A stretch of 5,888 nucleotides of DNA from Rhodospirillaceae bacterium (GTDB taxonomy: Bacteria; Pseudomonadota; Alphaproteobacteria; UBA8366): positions 10,162 to 16,049 of the forward strand of contig PBCW01000031.1 of assembly GCA_002718015.1 (NCBI GenBank). Reading direction: 5' to 3'. A program made the translations under genes and the position numbers. The number at the start of each line of letters is the position of its first letter. The first letter of the stretch is position 1. Below are positions 1 to 5,655 of this stretch, piece after piece. Under the pieces are notes generated by a model. The model was not told where the DNA came from and did not search any database. It saw nothing but the letters and a program-made list of their open reading frames with translations.

Positions 1-119
1 TCGCCGGGATTTCGATCGGGGTGATATTGCATTGCGAGTTTTCGGTAGGCCTTTTTGAGACCATCTGGGTCACAATCACGTTGTACGCCAAGCAATTCGT
101 AATAATCACTCTTATCCAT
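1..119 (-). CDS. dnaJ: DnaJ co-chaperone (Hsp40), N-terminal J-domain, partial at window edge
   Basis: Reading the minus strand from an ATG at 119–117 gives 39 codons that run off the window, starting [12 protein letters not shown]. This is the start of a J-domain: helix I (DYYELLGV, residues 5–12), the basic helix II ([13 protein letters not shown], 21–33) and the invariant HPD motif at residues 33–35 followed by RNPG. In this family the HPD loop stimulates ATP hydrolysis by DnaK and DnaJ delivers unfolded clients. The zinc-finger and C-terminal domains lie outside the window. The gene follows dnaK on the same strand after 97 nt, measured from the DnaK stop codon to the ATG. No hairpin followed by a T-run separates them, so co-transcription is likely. 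The ribosome site is weak (GAGAG just before the ATG). The J-domain together with the dnaK context makes this DnaJ rather than another J-protein such as CbpA, although the diagnostic domains cannot be seen. Confidence 0.95.
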   Translation of the reverse strand, partial: MDKSDYYELLGVQRDCDPDGLKKAYRKLAMQYHPDRNPG

Positions 120-213
120 CGCTCTCAAACACCCACGGGTCGAGGGGAAAAACGAGAAAAGGGTACTTGTCTATGCAGCATACCATCTTGTCCAAGGGCT
201 CTGGAGATAACCA
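120..213 (-). other. dnaK–dnaJ spacer without a visible terminator
   Basis: This 94-nt gap contains a small perfect palindrome (TATGC-A-GCATA, 172–182) flanked by two direct copies of CTTGTC (166–171 and 187–192) 21 nt apart. T-rich stretches occur on the minus strand around 146–160, but no stable GC-rich stem lies directly before them, so I see no intrinsic terminator. I also see no promoter strong enough to call for dnaJ. The palindrome and the repeats are short enough to be chance. Confidence 0.4.
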
Positions 214-2166
214 TCAAGATCCAGTTTTTTTCTCTTTTCCTTCTGATTTTTCATCAACTTCCTCGAAATCAACATCAACTACATCATCAGCCTTAGGACC
301 CTGATCACCGGCGCCTTCTTCACCCTCGCCAGAGCTGCTAGAAGAAGCTGCCGTTTCTTCTTGACTTGCCTTATACATTGCCTCGCCAAGCTTCATCGAA
401 GATTGAGTTAAAGCCTCAACCCCTTTTGTTATGGCATCTACGTCGTCGGCTTCAAGCGCCTCTTTGAGCACAGATACATCGTGCTCAATAGTTGTTTTTT
501 CCGATTCATCTATCTGGCCGCCGAACTCCTCCAAACTTTTTTCCGTTGAGTAAACAAGACTGTCGGCATTGTTTTTCGCTTCGGTGAGTTCCCGTCGTTT
601 TTTATCCTCGCCTGCGTGTTCTTCTGCCTCGCTCACCATTTTTTCTATATCGTCATCTGAAAGGCCGCCGGAAGCTTGAATGCGAATCTGCTGCTCTTTA
701 CCAGTAGCCTTATCTTTTGCCGATACGTTAACAATGCCGTTCGCATCAATGTCGAACGTCACCTCAATCTGTGGCATTCCGCGCGGAGCAGATGGAATGC
801 CCACCAGATCAAACTGGCCGAGAACCTTGTTATCTGAAGCCATTTCGCGTTCTCCTTGGAAAACACGAATTGTTACCGCAGTTTGATTGTCTTCAGCTGT
901 CGAAAATACCTGGCTTTTTTTGGTCGGTATAGTGGTATTACGATCTATTAGGCGGGTGAAGACACCGCCCAAAGTTTCTATACCAAGGGATAACGGTGTT
1001 ACATCTAAGAGGAGAACATCTTTTACATCGCCCTGCAAAACGCCCGCTTGGATGGCTGCGCCGATAGCAACAACTTCATCTGGATTAACACCGTGGCTTG
1101 GATCCTTACCAAAAAATTTCTTAACTGTTTCACCCACCTTGGGCATACGTGTCATTCCCCCTACAAGAATGACTTCATCTACCTCGCTGGGTTTCAATCC
1201 AGCATCCTTTAATGCCTGCTGACATGGTTTGATCGTACGTTGGATTAAATCATCGACAAGAGCCTCAAGTTTAGCTCTGCTGAGCTTTATGTTGAGATGT
1301 TTTGGACCGGATTGGTCTGCAGTAATAAATGGAAGGTTCACATCCGTTTCAACTGCACTTGAAAGCTCAACCTTGGATTTTTCCCCTGCTTCCTTGAGCC
1401 TTTGCAGGGCTAATTTGTCTTCTCGCAAATCAATGCCGTTTTCTTTTTTGAACTCATCGGCGAGATAATCAACAACACGCTGATCGAAATCCTCCCCACC
1501 TAGAAAGGTATCACCGTTGGTAGATTTAACCTCAAAAACACCATCACCAATCTCTAGAATAGAAACATCAAAGGTACCGCCACCCAGGTCATAGACTGCT
1601 ATGGTGCCAGCACCCTTTTTATCTAGACCGTAGGCCAGTGATGCCGCTGTAGGTTCATTTATAATGCGTAACACATCTAATCCGGCGATCTTGCCCGCAT
1701 CTTTTGTTGCCTGGCGCTGCGAATCATTAAAATATGCCGGTACAGTGATTACCGCTTGCTCGACCTTCTCGCCCAAGTAAGCCTCAGCTGTGTCTTTCAT
1801 TTTCTGAAGAACAAAAGCGCTTATTTGGCTTGGAGCATATTTTTCTCCATCGCATTCCACCCAAGCGTCACCATTCTCGCCATCAACGATGCTAAACGGC
1901 GCCAAATCTCTATCTTTTTTTACCTCAGCATCCGTAAACCGCCTTCCAATAAGTCTTTTGATAGAAAAAAAGGTGTTTTCAGGGTTTGAGACAGCCTGTC
2001 TCTTGGCTGCTTGCCCCACGAGCCGCTCCCCGGATTCAGTAAATGCTACCATCGATGGCGTCGTGCGGAACCCCTCAGCATTTTCAATGACTTTTGCTTG
2101 CTTTCCTTCCATCACTGCCACACACGAATTTGGGGTGCCCAAATCAATGCCAATAACTTTACTCAT
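214..2166 (-). CDS. dnaK: Molecular chaperone DnaK (Hsp70)
   Basis: A full-length cytoplasmic Hsp70 of 650 residues, close to the usual 630–650. It binds exposed hydrophobic peptides in an ATP-driven cycle with DnaJ and GrpE. The nucleotide-binding domain covers about 1–382: phosphate loop 1 (IDLGTPNS, 7–14), SIKRLIGR with the catalytic-type Lys70, INEPTAA with Glu171, phosphate loop 2 (DLGGGTFD, 193–200) and the adenosine motif [11 protein letters not shown] (332–342). The hydrophobic linker [11 protein letters not shown] (383–393) leads to the peptide-binding beta domain and then the helical lid from about residue 503. The tail is Ser/Gly/Glu-rich (about 604–650) and acidic. The ATG is preceded by a good ribosome site, GAGGG with a 4-nt spacer (2171–2175), and matches the family N-terminus. 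One oddity: residue 12 is Pro (codon CCA), where the family has Thr or Ser. The gene lies 350 nt after grpE and so probably has its own promoter, with dnaJ downstream. Confidence 0.98.
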   Translation of the reverse strand: MSKVIGIDLGTPNSCVAVMEGKQAKVIENAEGFRTTPSMVAFTESGERLVGQAAKRQAVSNPENTFFSIKRLIGRRFTDAEVKKDRDLAPFSIVDGENGDAWVECDGEKYAPSQISAFVLQKMKDTAEAYLGEKVEQAVITVPAYFNDSQRQATKDAGKIAGLDVLRIINEPTAASLAYGLDKKGAGTIAVYDLGGGTFDVSILEIGDGVFEVKSTNGDTFLGGEDFDQRVVDYLADEFKKENGIDLREDKLALQRLKEAGEKSKVELSSAVETDVNLPFITADQSGPKHLNIKLSRAKLEALVDDLIQRTIKPCQQALKDAGLKPSEVDEVILVGGMTRMPKVGETVKKFFGKDPSHGVNPDEVVAIGAAIQAGVLQGDVKDVLLLDVTPLSLGIETLGGVFTRLIDRNTTIPTKKSQVFSTAEDNQTAVTIRVFQGEREMASDNKVLGQFDLVGIPSAPRGMPQIEVTFDIDANGIVNVSAKDKATGKEQQIRIQASGGLSDDDIEKMVSEAEEHAGEDKKRRELTEAKNNADSLVYSTEKSLEEFGGQIDESEKTTIEHDVSVLKEALEADDVDAITKGVEALTQSSMKLGEAMYKASQEETAASSSSSGEGEEGAGDQGPKADDVVDVDFEEVDEKSEGKEKKTGS

Positions 2167-2185
2167 GCGACCCTCGTTAAATTAC

Positions 2186-2200
2186 GATAACAATGTTATC
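2186..2200. repeat. 15-bp palindrome GATAACA-A-TGTTATC just upstream of dnaK
   Basis: Perfect 7-bp arms around one central base, ending 19 nt before the dnaK ATG and 10 nt before its GAGGG ribosome site. As DNA it resembles a dimeric-repressor operator. As RNA it could form a weak 6-bp AU-rich stem that leaves the ribosome site exposed. It is not a CIRCE element. It is the longest perfect inverted repeat I found in the gap, and its function is unknown. Confidence 0.5.
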
Positions 2201-2210
2201 TAGTGCATAC

Positions 2211-2224
2211 GCGCAATACTGCGC
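2211..2224. repeat. GC-rich inverted repeat GCGCA-N4-TGCGC in the dnaK leader
   Basis: Perfect 5-bp arms with a 4-nt loop. In the predicted dnaK leader RNA it could form a compact hairpin about 45–60 nt before the start codon. It is not followed by a T-run, so it is not an intrinsic terminator. A neighbouring 11-bp palindrome, GTTTG-C-CAAAC, lies at 2229–2239. Repeats with arms this short are expected a few times by chance in 350 bp. Confidence 0.4.
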
Positions 2225-2299
2225 TGCTGTTTGCCAAACCCGGATTAGACCCGATCTGTCCCGTAAGTTGGGCCCTCCGTTAGTTAAATGCTTATTGGC

Positions 2300-2315
2300 C
2301 ACATATAGGTATGTG
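2300..2315. repeat. Inverted repeat CACATA-N4-TATGTG over the candidate dnaK -10
   Basis: Perfect 6-bp arms (2300–2305 and 2310–2315) surround a 4-bp centre. The repeat covers the whole candidate -10 element and the first bases of its spacer, which is where a repressor site would block polymerase. No regulator is identified. A 6-bp repeat of this kind could arise by chance in a gap of this size. Confidence 0.45.
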
Positions 2316-2331
2316 TTTGGGCTACTACAAC
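2300..2331 (-). promoter_or_regulatory. Candidate RpoH (sigma32)-type promoter for dnaK
   Basis: On the minus strand, GTTG (2331–2328) is followed by an 18-nt spacer and CCTATATGTG (2309–2300). The alphaproteobacterial heat-shock consensus, as I recall it, is CTTG-N17/18-CYTATNTNNG. The -10 therefore matches at every specified position, the spacing is right, and the -35 differs only at its first base. Transcription would start near 2293, giving a leader of about 125 nt. A heat-shock sigma promoter is what one expects before dnaK. The imperfect -35 and lack of experimental data keep this tentative. Confidence 0.4.
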
Positions 2332-2516
2332 CTTCCACCATAAAGAAAATCATGTTCCTGCCAGAATAAAGCAGAAACACACCAAGCCAGAGCAAACAAT
2401 GAGGCTCATGTCTTCCCCACCACTCGGCCAGAACACATGGTTTTTATAGTCGAATTGGGTGACTTATCCTTCTACCTCAGATAGGTTTGCTAAAGATATT
2501 CAGCACCAGTAATCAG

Positions 2517-3167
2517 TCAGGCACTTGTATCAACACGATCAGGCTTATCTGACAGCTCCTCAGAGGTATCTTTTGCGACAGCAACCATTGCCGGACGTAA
2601 AAGCCGGTCGTGCATGACATATCCAGGTTGAAGTAATTCGACAATGGTGCCTGTTGGCTGACCCGAGTCCTCGACCTCATACATTGCCTGATGGAAATCA
2701 TGATTAAATTTCTCACCAATTGGCTGCAACTTTGTCACTCCATGTTTCTCGAAAACGTCTAACATTTCTTTTTCAACCATTTGCACCCCAACCACCAGGT
2801 TCTTAACCGTTTCATCTAATTCTTTGACATCCTCACCGACCGCTTCCAAGGCACGGTGCAAATTGTCAGAAACATTCAGCAAGTCCTTAACCAAATTACT
2901 AGAGCCATATTTCTTTGCGTCAATCACTTCGCGCTCTGAACGACGCCGGGTATTTTCAGCATCAGCAAGTGCACGTAAACTGCGATCTTTGAAATCAGCT
3001 AACTCTCCCTCCAGTTCGGAAATGCGCGCCCCCAAACTTTGATCTTCAGGCTCAATAAGCTCCTCTTCCATAGTATCGAGGTTTGCCGAATTAATATCGG
3101 GCTGATCACACTCCTCTTCAGAGATGGAATTTTCTTCGCTTTCTGAGGGTTTCCTTTTCTTCGCCAT
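2517..3167 (-). CDS. grpE: GrpE, nucleotide-exchange factor for DnaK
   Basis: A 216-residue protein of normal GrpE length. As a dimer, GrpE releases ADP from DnaK and so resets the chaperone cycle in the cytoplasm. Residues 1–42 form a disordered-looking, acidic, Glu/Ser-rich tail after a basic MAKKRK start. Residues about 45–140 form the long dimerising helix, including the conserved RALADAENTRRRSERE stretch (65–80). The C-terminal beta domain that contacts DnaK carries the family signature: FNHDFHQAM (154–162), then GYVMHDRLLRPAMVAV (182–197). The gene begins 8 nt after the hrcA stop with a clear ribosome site overlapping that stop, so hrcA and grpE almost certainly form one transcript. It ends in TGA, 350 nt before dnaK. 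Confidence 0.97.
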   Translation of the reverse strand: MAKKRKPSESEENSISEEECDQPDINSANLDTMEEELIEPEDQSLGARISELEGELADFKDRSLRALADAENTRRRSEREVIDAKKYGSSNLVKDLLNVSDNLHRALEAVGEDVKELDETVKNLVVGVQMVEKEMLDVFEKHGVTKLQPIGEKFNHDFHQAMYEVEDSGQPTGTIVELLQPGYVMHDRLLRPAMVAVAKDTSEELSDKPDRVDTSA

Positions 3168-3173
3168 AACTTT

Positions 3174-3177
3174 TCCT
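3174..3177 (-). promoter_or_regulatory. grpE ribosome-binding site overlapping the hrcA stop
   Basis: On the minus strand the hrcA stop TAG supplies the first bases of AGGA, which is followed by a 6-nt spacer and the grpE ATG. The overlap implies that ribosomes ending hrcA can restart directly on grpE (translational coupling), and it supports the ATG at 3167 as the grpE start. Confidence 0.65.
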
Positions 3178-4210
3178 ATCCTATTAACCGACTCACAATT
3201 TTAGCGGTATAATCTACCATCGGTATTATTCTCGCATAATTTATCCGTGTTGGGCCTACAACTCCGATTGCACCAATTATTGCTTCTTTCCGGTTTTTAT
3301 ATGGAGCGATTACCATGGAACAACCAGCCAGTGAAAACAACTCGTTTTCTGCACCTATGAAAATTTGCACCCCTTCTGCATCGTCAGCAGCCTCTATGAG
3401 CCTGAGCAGTGCCTCTTTAGTCTCTAGAGCCTCAAATAATGCGCGTATTTTTTCTAGTTCATCGAGTGCCGTCACATCTTTAAGGAGTTTTGCTTGCCCT
3501 CGAACAATTAATACTCCATCCTCGCTATCGCTAGACCATGTTGCCAAACCCGCCTCGACAACTTTTTGTGAGAGCGTATCAATCTCGGCACGCTGCGTTC
3601 TGATTTCCAATGCCACATCGGTTGCTGCTTGCGAGAGGTTACGCCCAATAAATTTAGCTGAAAGATAATTGGATGCTTCTATCAGGCTAGACGCAGGCAG
3701 TCCAAGCGGCAGATCAATAATACGATTCTCTACGGTGCCGTTATCAAATACCATTACTACCAATGCATGGCCCGGGCCTAGCCTTACAAATTCCACATGC
3801 CTTAAATTTTCCTCTGATTTCGGCGCCAATACCAATCCGGCACAATTTGAAAGTCCCCCAAGAAATGAAGATGCCTCCTCAAGTACTTGGTTAACACTTC
3901 GTCCAGCTCCGACACATTTGGCCTCTATATCGTTGCGATCTTCAGAGCTAAGGTTACCGACCTCAAGCAGCCCGTCAACAAAGAGCCTTAATCCCTGCTC
4001 TGTCGGCAGCCTTCCAGCAGATGTATGAGGTGAATAAAGGAGCCCCAAGTCCTCTAACTCTGCCATCACGTTGCGTATTGAAGCTGCCGACAGCGACAGT
4101 TCTGATAACCTCGAAATTGTACGCGATCCAATCGGCGATCCTGTTTCTACATACGCCTCGACCACATGCTGCAGAACAGTGCGTGCACGCTTATTTAGTT
4201 CTTCTATCAT
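3176..4210 (-). CDS. hrcA: HrcA, heat-inducible transcription repressor
   Basis: A 344-residue protein of typical HrcA length. In this family it represses class I heat-shock operons, usually groESL, by binding the CIRCE inverted repeat, and it needs GroEL to fold into its active form. The N-terminal winged-helix DNA-binding domain is clear: ETGSPIGSRTISR (22–34), SAASIRNVMAELEDLGLL (41–58) and PHTSAGRLPTEQGLRLFVD (61–79). The central GAF-like and dimerisation regions are less conserved. The C-terminus has the family block GAIGVVGPTRINYARIIPMV (313–332). The ATG at 4210 is the only usable start: an in-frame TAA lies 18 nt upstream with no ATG, GTG or TTG between. The bases AGG directly abut the ATG, so there is no normally spaced ribosome site. 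It heads the hrcA–grpE transcript and diverges from rph. Confidence 0.97.
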   Translation of the reverse strand: MIEELNKRARTVLQHVVEAYVETGSPIGSRTISRLSELSLSAASIRNVMAELEDLGLLYSPHTSAGRLPTEQGLRLFVDGLLEVGNLSSEDRNDIEAKCVGAGRSVNQVLEEASSFLGGLSNCAGLVLAPKSEENLRHVEFVRLGPGHALVVMVFDNGTVENRIIDLPLGLPASSLIEASNYLSAKFIGRNLSQAATDVALEIRTQRAEIDTLSQKVVEAGLATWSSDSEDGVLIVRGQAKLLKDVTALDELEKIRALFEALETKEALLRLIEAADDAEGVQIFIGAENELFSLAGCSMVIAPYKNRKEAIIGAIGVVGPTRINYARIIPMVDYTAKIVSRLIG

Positions 4211-4218
4211 CCTATTAA

Positions 4219-4247
4219 TTTCTAATTATGTGCCATACAGGCGTCAA
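4219..4247 (-). promoter_or_regulatory. Candidate sigma70-type promoter for hrcA–grpE, close to the ATG
   Basis: On the minus strand, TTGACG (4247–4242, five of six matches to TTGACA) is followed by exactly 17 nt and TAGAAA (4224–4219, four of six matches to TATAAT). Only 8 nt separate the -10 from the hrcA ATG, so transcription would start within a few bases of the start codon and give a leaderless or nearly leaderless message. That agrees with the lack of a spaced ribosome site. I saw no better promoter farther upstream. Confidence 0.4.
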
Positions 4248-4262
4248 TCTGAGTGCATCTTT

Positions 4263-4292
4263 TTGAATAATCCGAACAAGCAGCTTTACGAT
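4263..4292 (+). promoter_or_regulatory. Candidate sigma70-type promoter for rph–rdgB–hemW
   Basis: TTGAAT (4263–4268, four of six matches to TTGACA) is followed by an 18-nt spacer and TACGAT (4287–4292, four of six matches to TATAAT). Transcription would begin near 4299, about 40 nt before the rph ATG, leaving room for the ribosome site GGAG at 4331–4334. Both boxes are imperfect, so confidence is modest. It lies back to back with the candidate hrcA promoter. Confidence 0.35.
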
Positions 4293-4339
4293 AGGCCTTT
4301 TATCAGGATAGCTTCTCACAAACAACTCGTGGAGATCAC

Positions 4340-5050
4340 ATGCGCCCGTCTAAACGATTATTCAACCAAATGAGACCGGTTAATATTGAGACCGGTGTTT
4401 CAAAATATGCTGAGGGTTCTTGCATTATTCAATTTGGCGAAACACACGTTCTATGCACTGCTAGCGTTGAGGAGAAGGTTCCGCCATTTCTTCAGAATTC
4501 AGGCCGTGGTTGGATAACTGCTGAATATAATATGTTGCCGCGAGCAACCAATTCTCGTTCTAATAGGCGCCGTATAGCCCAATCAGGCCGAACTCAGGAA
4601 ATCCAACGTTTAATAGGCCGGAGCTTACGGGCCATCACAAATCTTGAAGGGTTTGGCGAGTTGCAAATTATTGTCGATTGCGATGTCTTACAAGCCGACG
4701 GAGGCACCCGCACAGCATCGATTACTGGAGGGTATGTAGCATTGCAGCTCGCTTTCCAGCATCTAAAATCCATAGGTCTGGTGAATAATATGCCAACAAA
4801 TAGCCAGGTTGCGGCTGTCTCCTGCGGGATCTGGAAAGGCAAGTCAATATTAGATCTCGATTACTCAGAAGACTCCACCGCTGATGCTGATGCTAATTTT
4901 GTTCTCACAGCCAATGGCAAAATCATTGAAATACAAGGAACAGCGGAAAAAGATCCGTTCGACAGAGAAAAATTTAACGAGATGCTTGCACTAGCCACGA
5001 AGGGAATTGGTGAGCTTTGTGAAATACAAAAACAAGCCTTGCAAGCCTAG
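4340..5050 (+). CDS. rph: Ribonuclease PH, tRNA 3'-end phosphorolytic exonuclease
   Basis: A 236-residue protein, close to the 238 of the E. coli enzyme. RNase PH removes nucleotides downstream of the CCA end of tRNA precursors using phosphate and releases nucleoside diphosphates; it works as a hexameric ring in the cytoplasm. Family landmarks in order: MRPSKR at the start, EGSCIIQFGETHVLCTAS (25–42), GRGWITAEYNMLPRAT (55–70), GRTQEIQRLIGRSLR (83–97) with the phosphate-site Arg84, DCDVLQADGGTRTASITG (113–130), and the acidic catalytic block LDYSEDSTADAD (173–184), in which Asp178 and Asp184 align with the family's metal-binding aspartates. IIEIQGTAE (195–203) follows. The start is supported by GGAG with a 5-nt spacer and by the conserved MRP start. 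It heads a plus-strand operon with rdgB and hemW. Confidence 0.97.
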   Translation: MRPSKRLFNQMRPVNIETGVSKYAEGSCIIQFGETHVLCTASVEEKVPPFLQNSGRGWITAEYNMLPRATNSRSNRRRIAQSGRTQEIQRLIGRSLRAITNLEGFGELQIIVDCDVLQADGGTRTASITGGYVALQLAFQHLKSIGLVNNMPTNSQVAAVSCGIWKGKSILDLDYSEDSTADADANFVLTANGKIIEIQGTAEKDPFDREKFNEMLALATKGIGELCEIQKQALQA

Positions 5051-5058
5051 AAAATAAA

Positions 5059-5655
5059 ATGCAGTTAAGTCACTCTGGCGAGAAGATCGTTATAGCTAGC
5101 CATAATGAGGGTAAAGTCGAAGAAATACGGGTGCTATTGAGTTTTGCGGATTTAGAAGTTCTCTCCGCGAAGGAGCTCAACCTTCCAGAACCAGTAGAGG
5201 ACGGGAAAACATTCATAGCGAATGCCGAAATCAAGGCAAAAGCATGCGCTGAAAAAAGCGGGCTGCTATCGTTGGCAGACGACTCTGGGTTAGTCGTGCC
5301 TGCTTTGGATGGCGCTCCCGGAATCTATTCGGCACGGTGGGCCGGCCCACAAAAAGACTTTTTCTCAGCAATGAAACTGGTGGAAGACAAATTGCAACCC
5401 GGTGACAATCGTCACGCATACTTCGTCTGTGCCTTGTCACTCGCCCGACCAGACGGTACTTGTTACACTTATGAAGGTGAGGTGCATGGACAACTCGTTT
5501 GGCCTCCTAGGGGCGACCTTGGCTTCGGTTATGACCCAATCTTTGAACCAGAAGGTTATAACCAAACATTTAGCGAGATTAACCCTGAATTGAAACACAA
5601 AATCAGCCATCGCGCTGCTGCCTTCCGACTTTTAACTGGTGCCCACTTTAGTTGA
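5059..5655 (+). CDS. rdgB: RdgB/HAM1 non-canonical purine NTP pyrophosphatase
   Basis: A 198-residue protein, against 197 for E. coli RdgB. The family hydrolyses dITP, ITP and XTP to monophosphate plus pyrophosphate, keeping deaminated purines out of DNA and RNA. Visible motifs: the substrate loop ASHNEGK (13–19), Glu47 before DGKTF as the likely metal ligand, LADDSGL (72–78) with Asp75 as the presumed catalytic residue, GIYSARWAG (88–96), GFGYDPIF (155–162) and KHKISHRAAA (179–188). All are intact, so the enzyme should be active. The ATG at 5059 is the only candidate start ahead of the first beta strand. It lies 8 nt after the rph stop in an A-rich spacer with no recognisable ribosome site, so translation may depend on coupling to rph. 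The TGA stop shares its last base with the hemW ATG. Confidence 0.97.
   Translation: MQLSHSGEKIVIASHNEGKVEEIRVLLSFADLEVLSAKELNLPEPVEDGKTFIANAEIKAKACAEKSGLLSLADDSGLVVPALDGAPGIYSARWAGPQKDFFSAMKLVEDKLQPGDNRHAYFVCALSLARPDGTCYTYEGEVHGQLVWPPRGDLGFGYDPIFEPEGYNQTFSEINPELKHKISHRAAAFRLLTGAHFS

Larger units (their letters stand above)
2167..2516 (-). other. 350-bp grpE–dnaK intergenic region / dnaK control region
   Basis: No convincing gene lies here. A 72-codon minus-strand reading frame (2395–2177) has no recognisable domain and reads through the inverted repeats. On the minus strand the region contains two perfect matches to the alphaproteobacterial RpoH -10 pattern CYTATNTNNG (2485–2476 and 2309–2300); the second also has a near-match -35. 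A TATAAA-like box lies at 2448–2443 but has no good -35. Nearer dnaK there are four perfect short inverted repeats (2300–2315, 2229–2239, 2211–2224, 2186–2200), then the dnaK ribosome site. No stem followed by a T-run is visible after grpE, so read-through from hrcA–grpE into dnaK remains possible. No complete CIRCE operator (TTAGCACTC-N9-GAGTGCTAA) was found. Confidence 0.6.

Noticed and set aside
120..213. Possible intrinsic terminator after dnaK
   Set aside because: T-rich stretches exist on the minus strand, but no stable stem lies directly upstream of them.
244..276. EEVD in the DnaK tail, reminiscent of the eukaryotic Hsp70 C-terminal motif
   Set aside because: It is internal (residues 635–638), not terminal, and is simply a variant of the common bacterial DFEEV tail. 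The eukaryotic motif works only at the extreme C-terminus.
887..1222. Long plus-strand open frames opposite dnaK, grpE and hrcA (for example 887–1222, 1229–1468, 3315–3668 and 3669–4028)
   Set aside because: They are antisense shadows of strongly conserved genes. Their translations are Ser/Thr/Arg-rich with no recognisable domain.
2239..2275. Four regularly spaced GGG runs on the minus strand, suggesting a G-quadruplex
   Set aside because: The loops are about 10, 7 and 8 nt and one run is part of a self-complementary GGGCCC. This fails the usual loop limit and is likely coincidental.
2177..2395. 72-codon minus-strand reading frame between grpE and dnaK
   Set aside because: No recognisable domain or gene-like composition. 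It runs through the candidate promoter and all four inverted repeats and ends just before dnaK's ribosome site. It is most likely a chance open frame.
2419..2429. GGCCGAGTGGT on the minus strand, resembling the D-arm of tRNA-Ser/Leu
   Set aside because: No acceptor stem, anticodon arm or TTCGAAT-type T-arm can be placed around it.
4233..4259. Possible CIRCE operator between hrcA and rph
   Set aside because: Only the GAGTGC half matches. The partner arm at the required 9-bp spacing (4233–4241) shows almost no match to TTAGCACTC.
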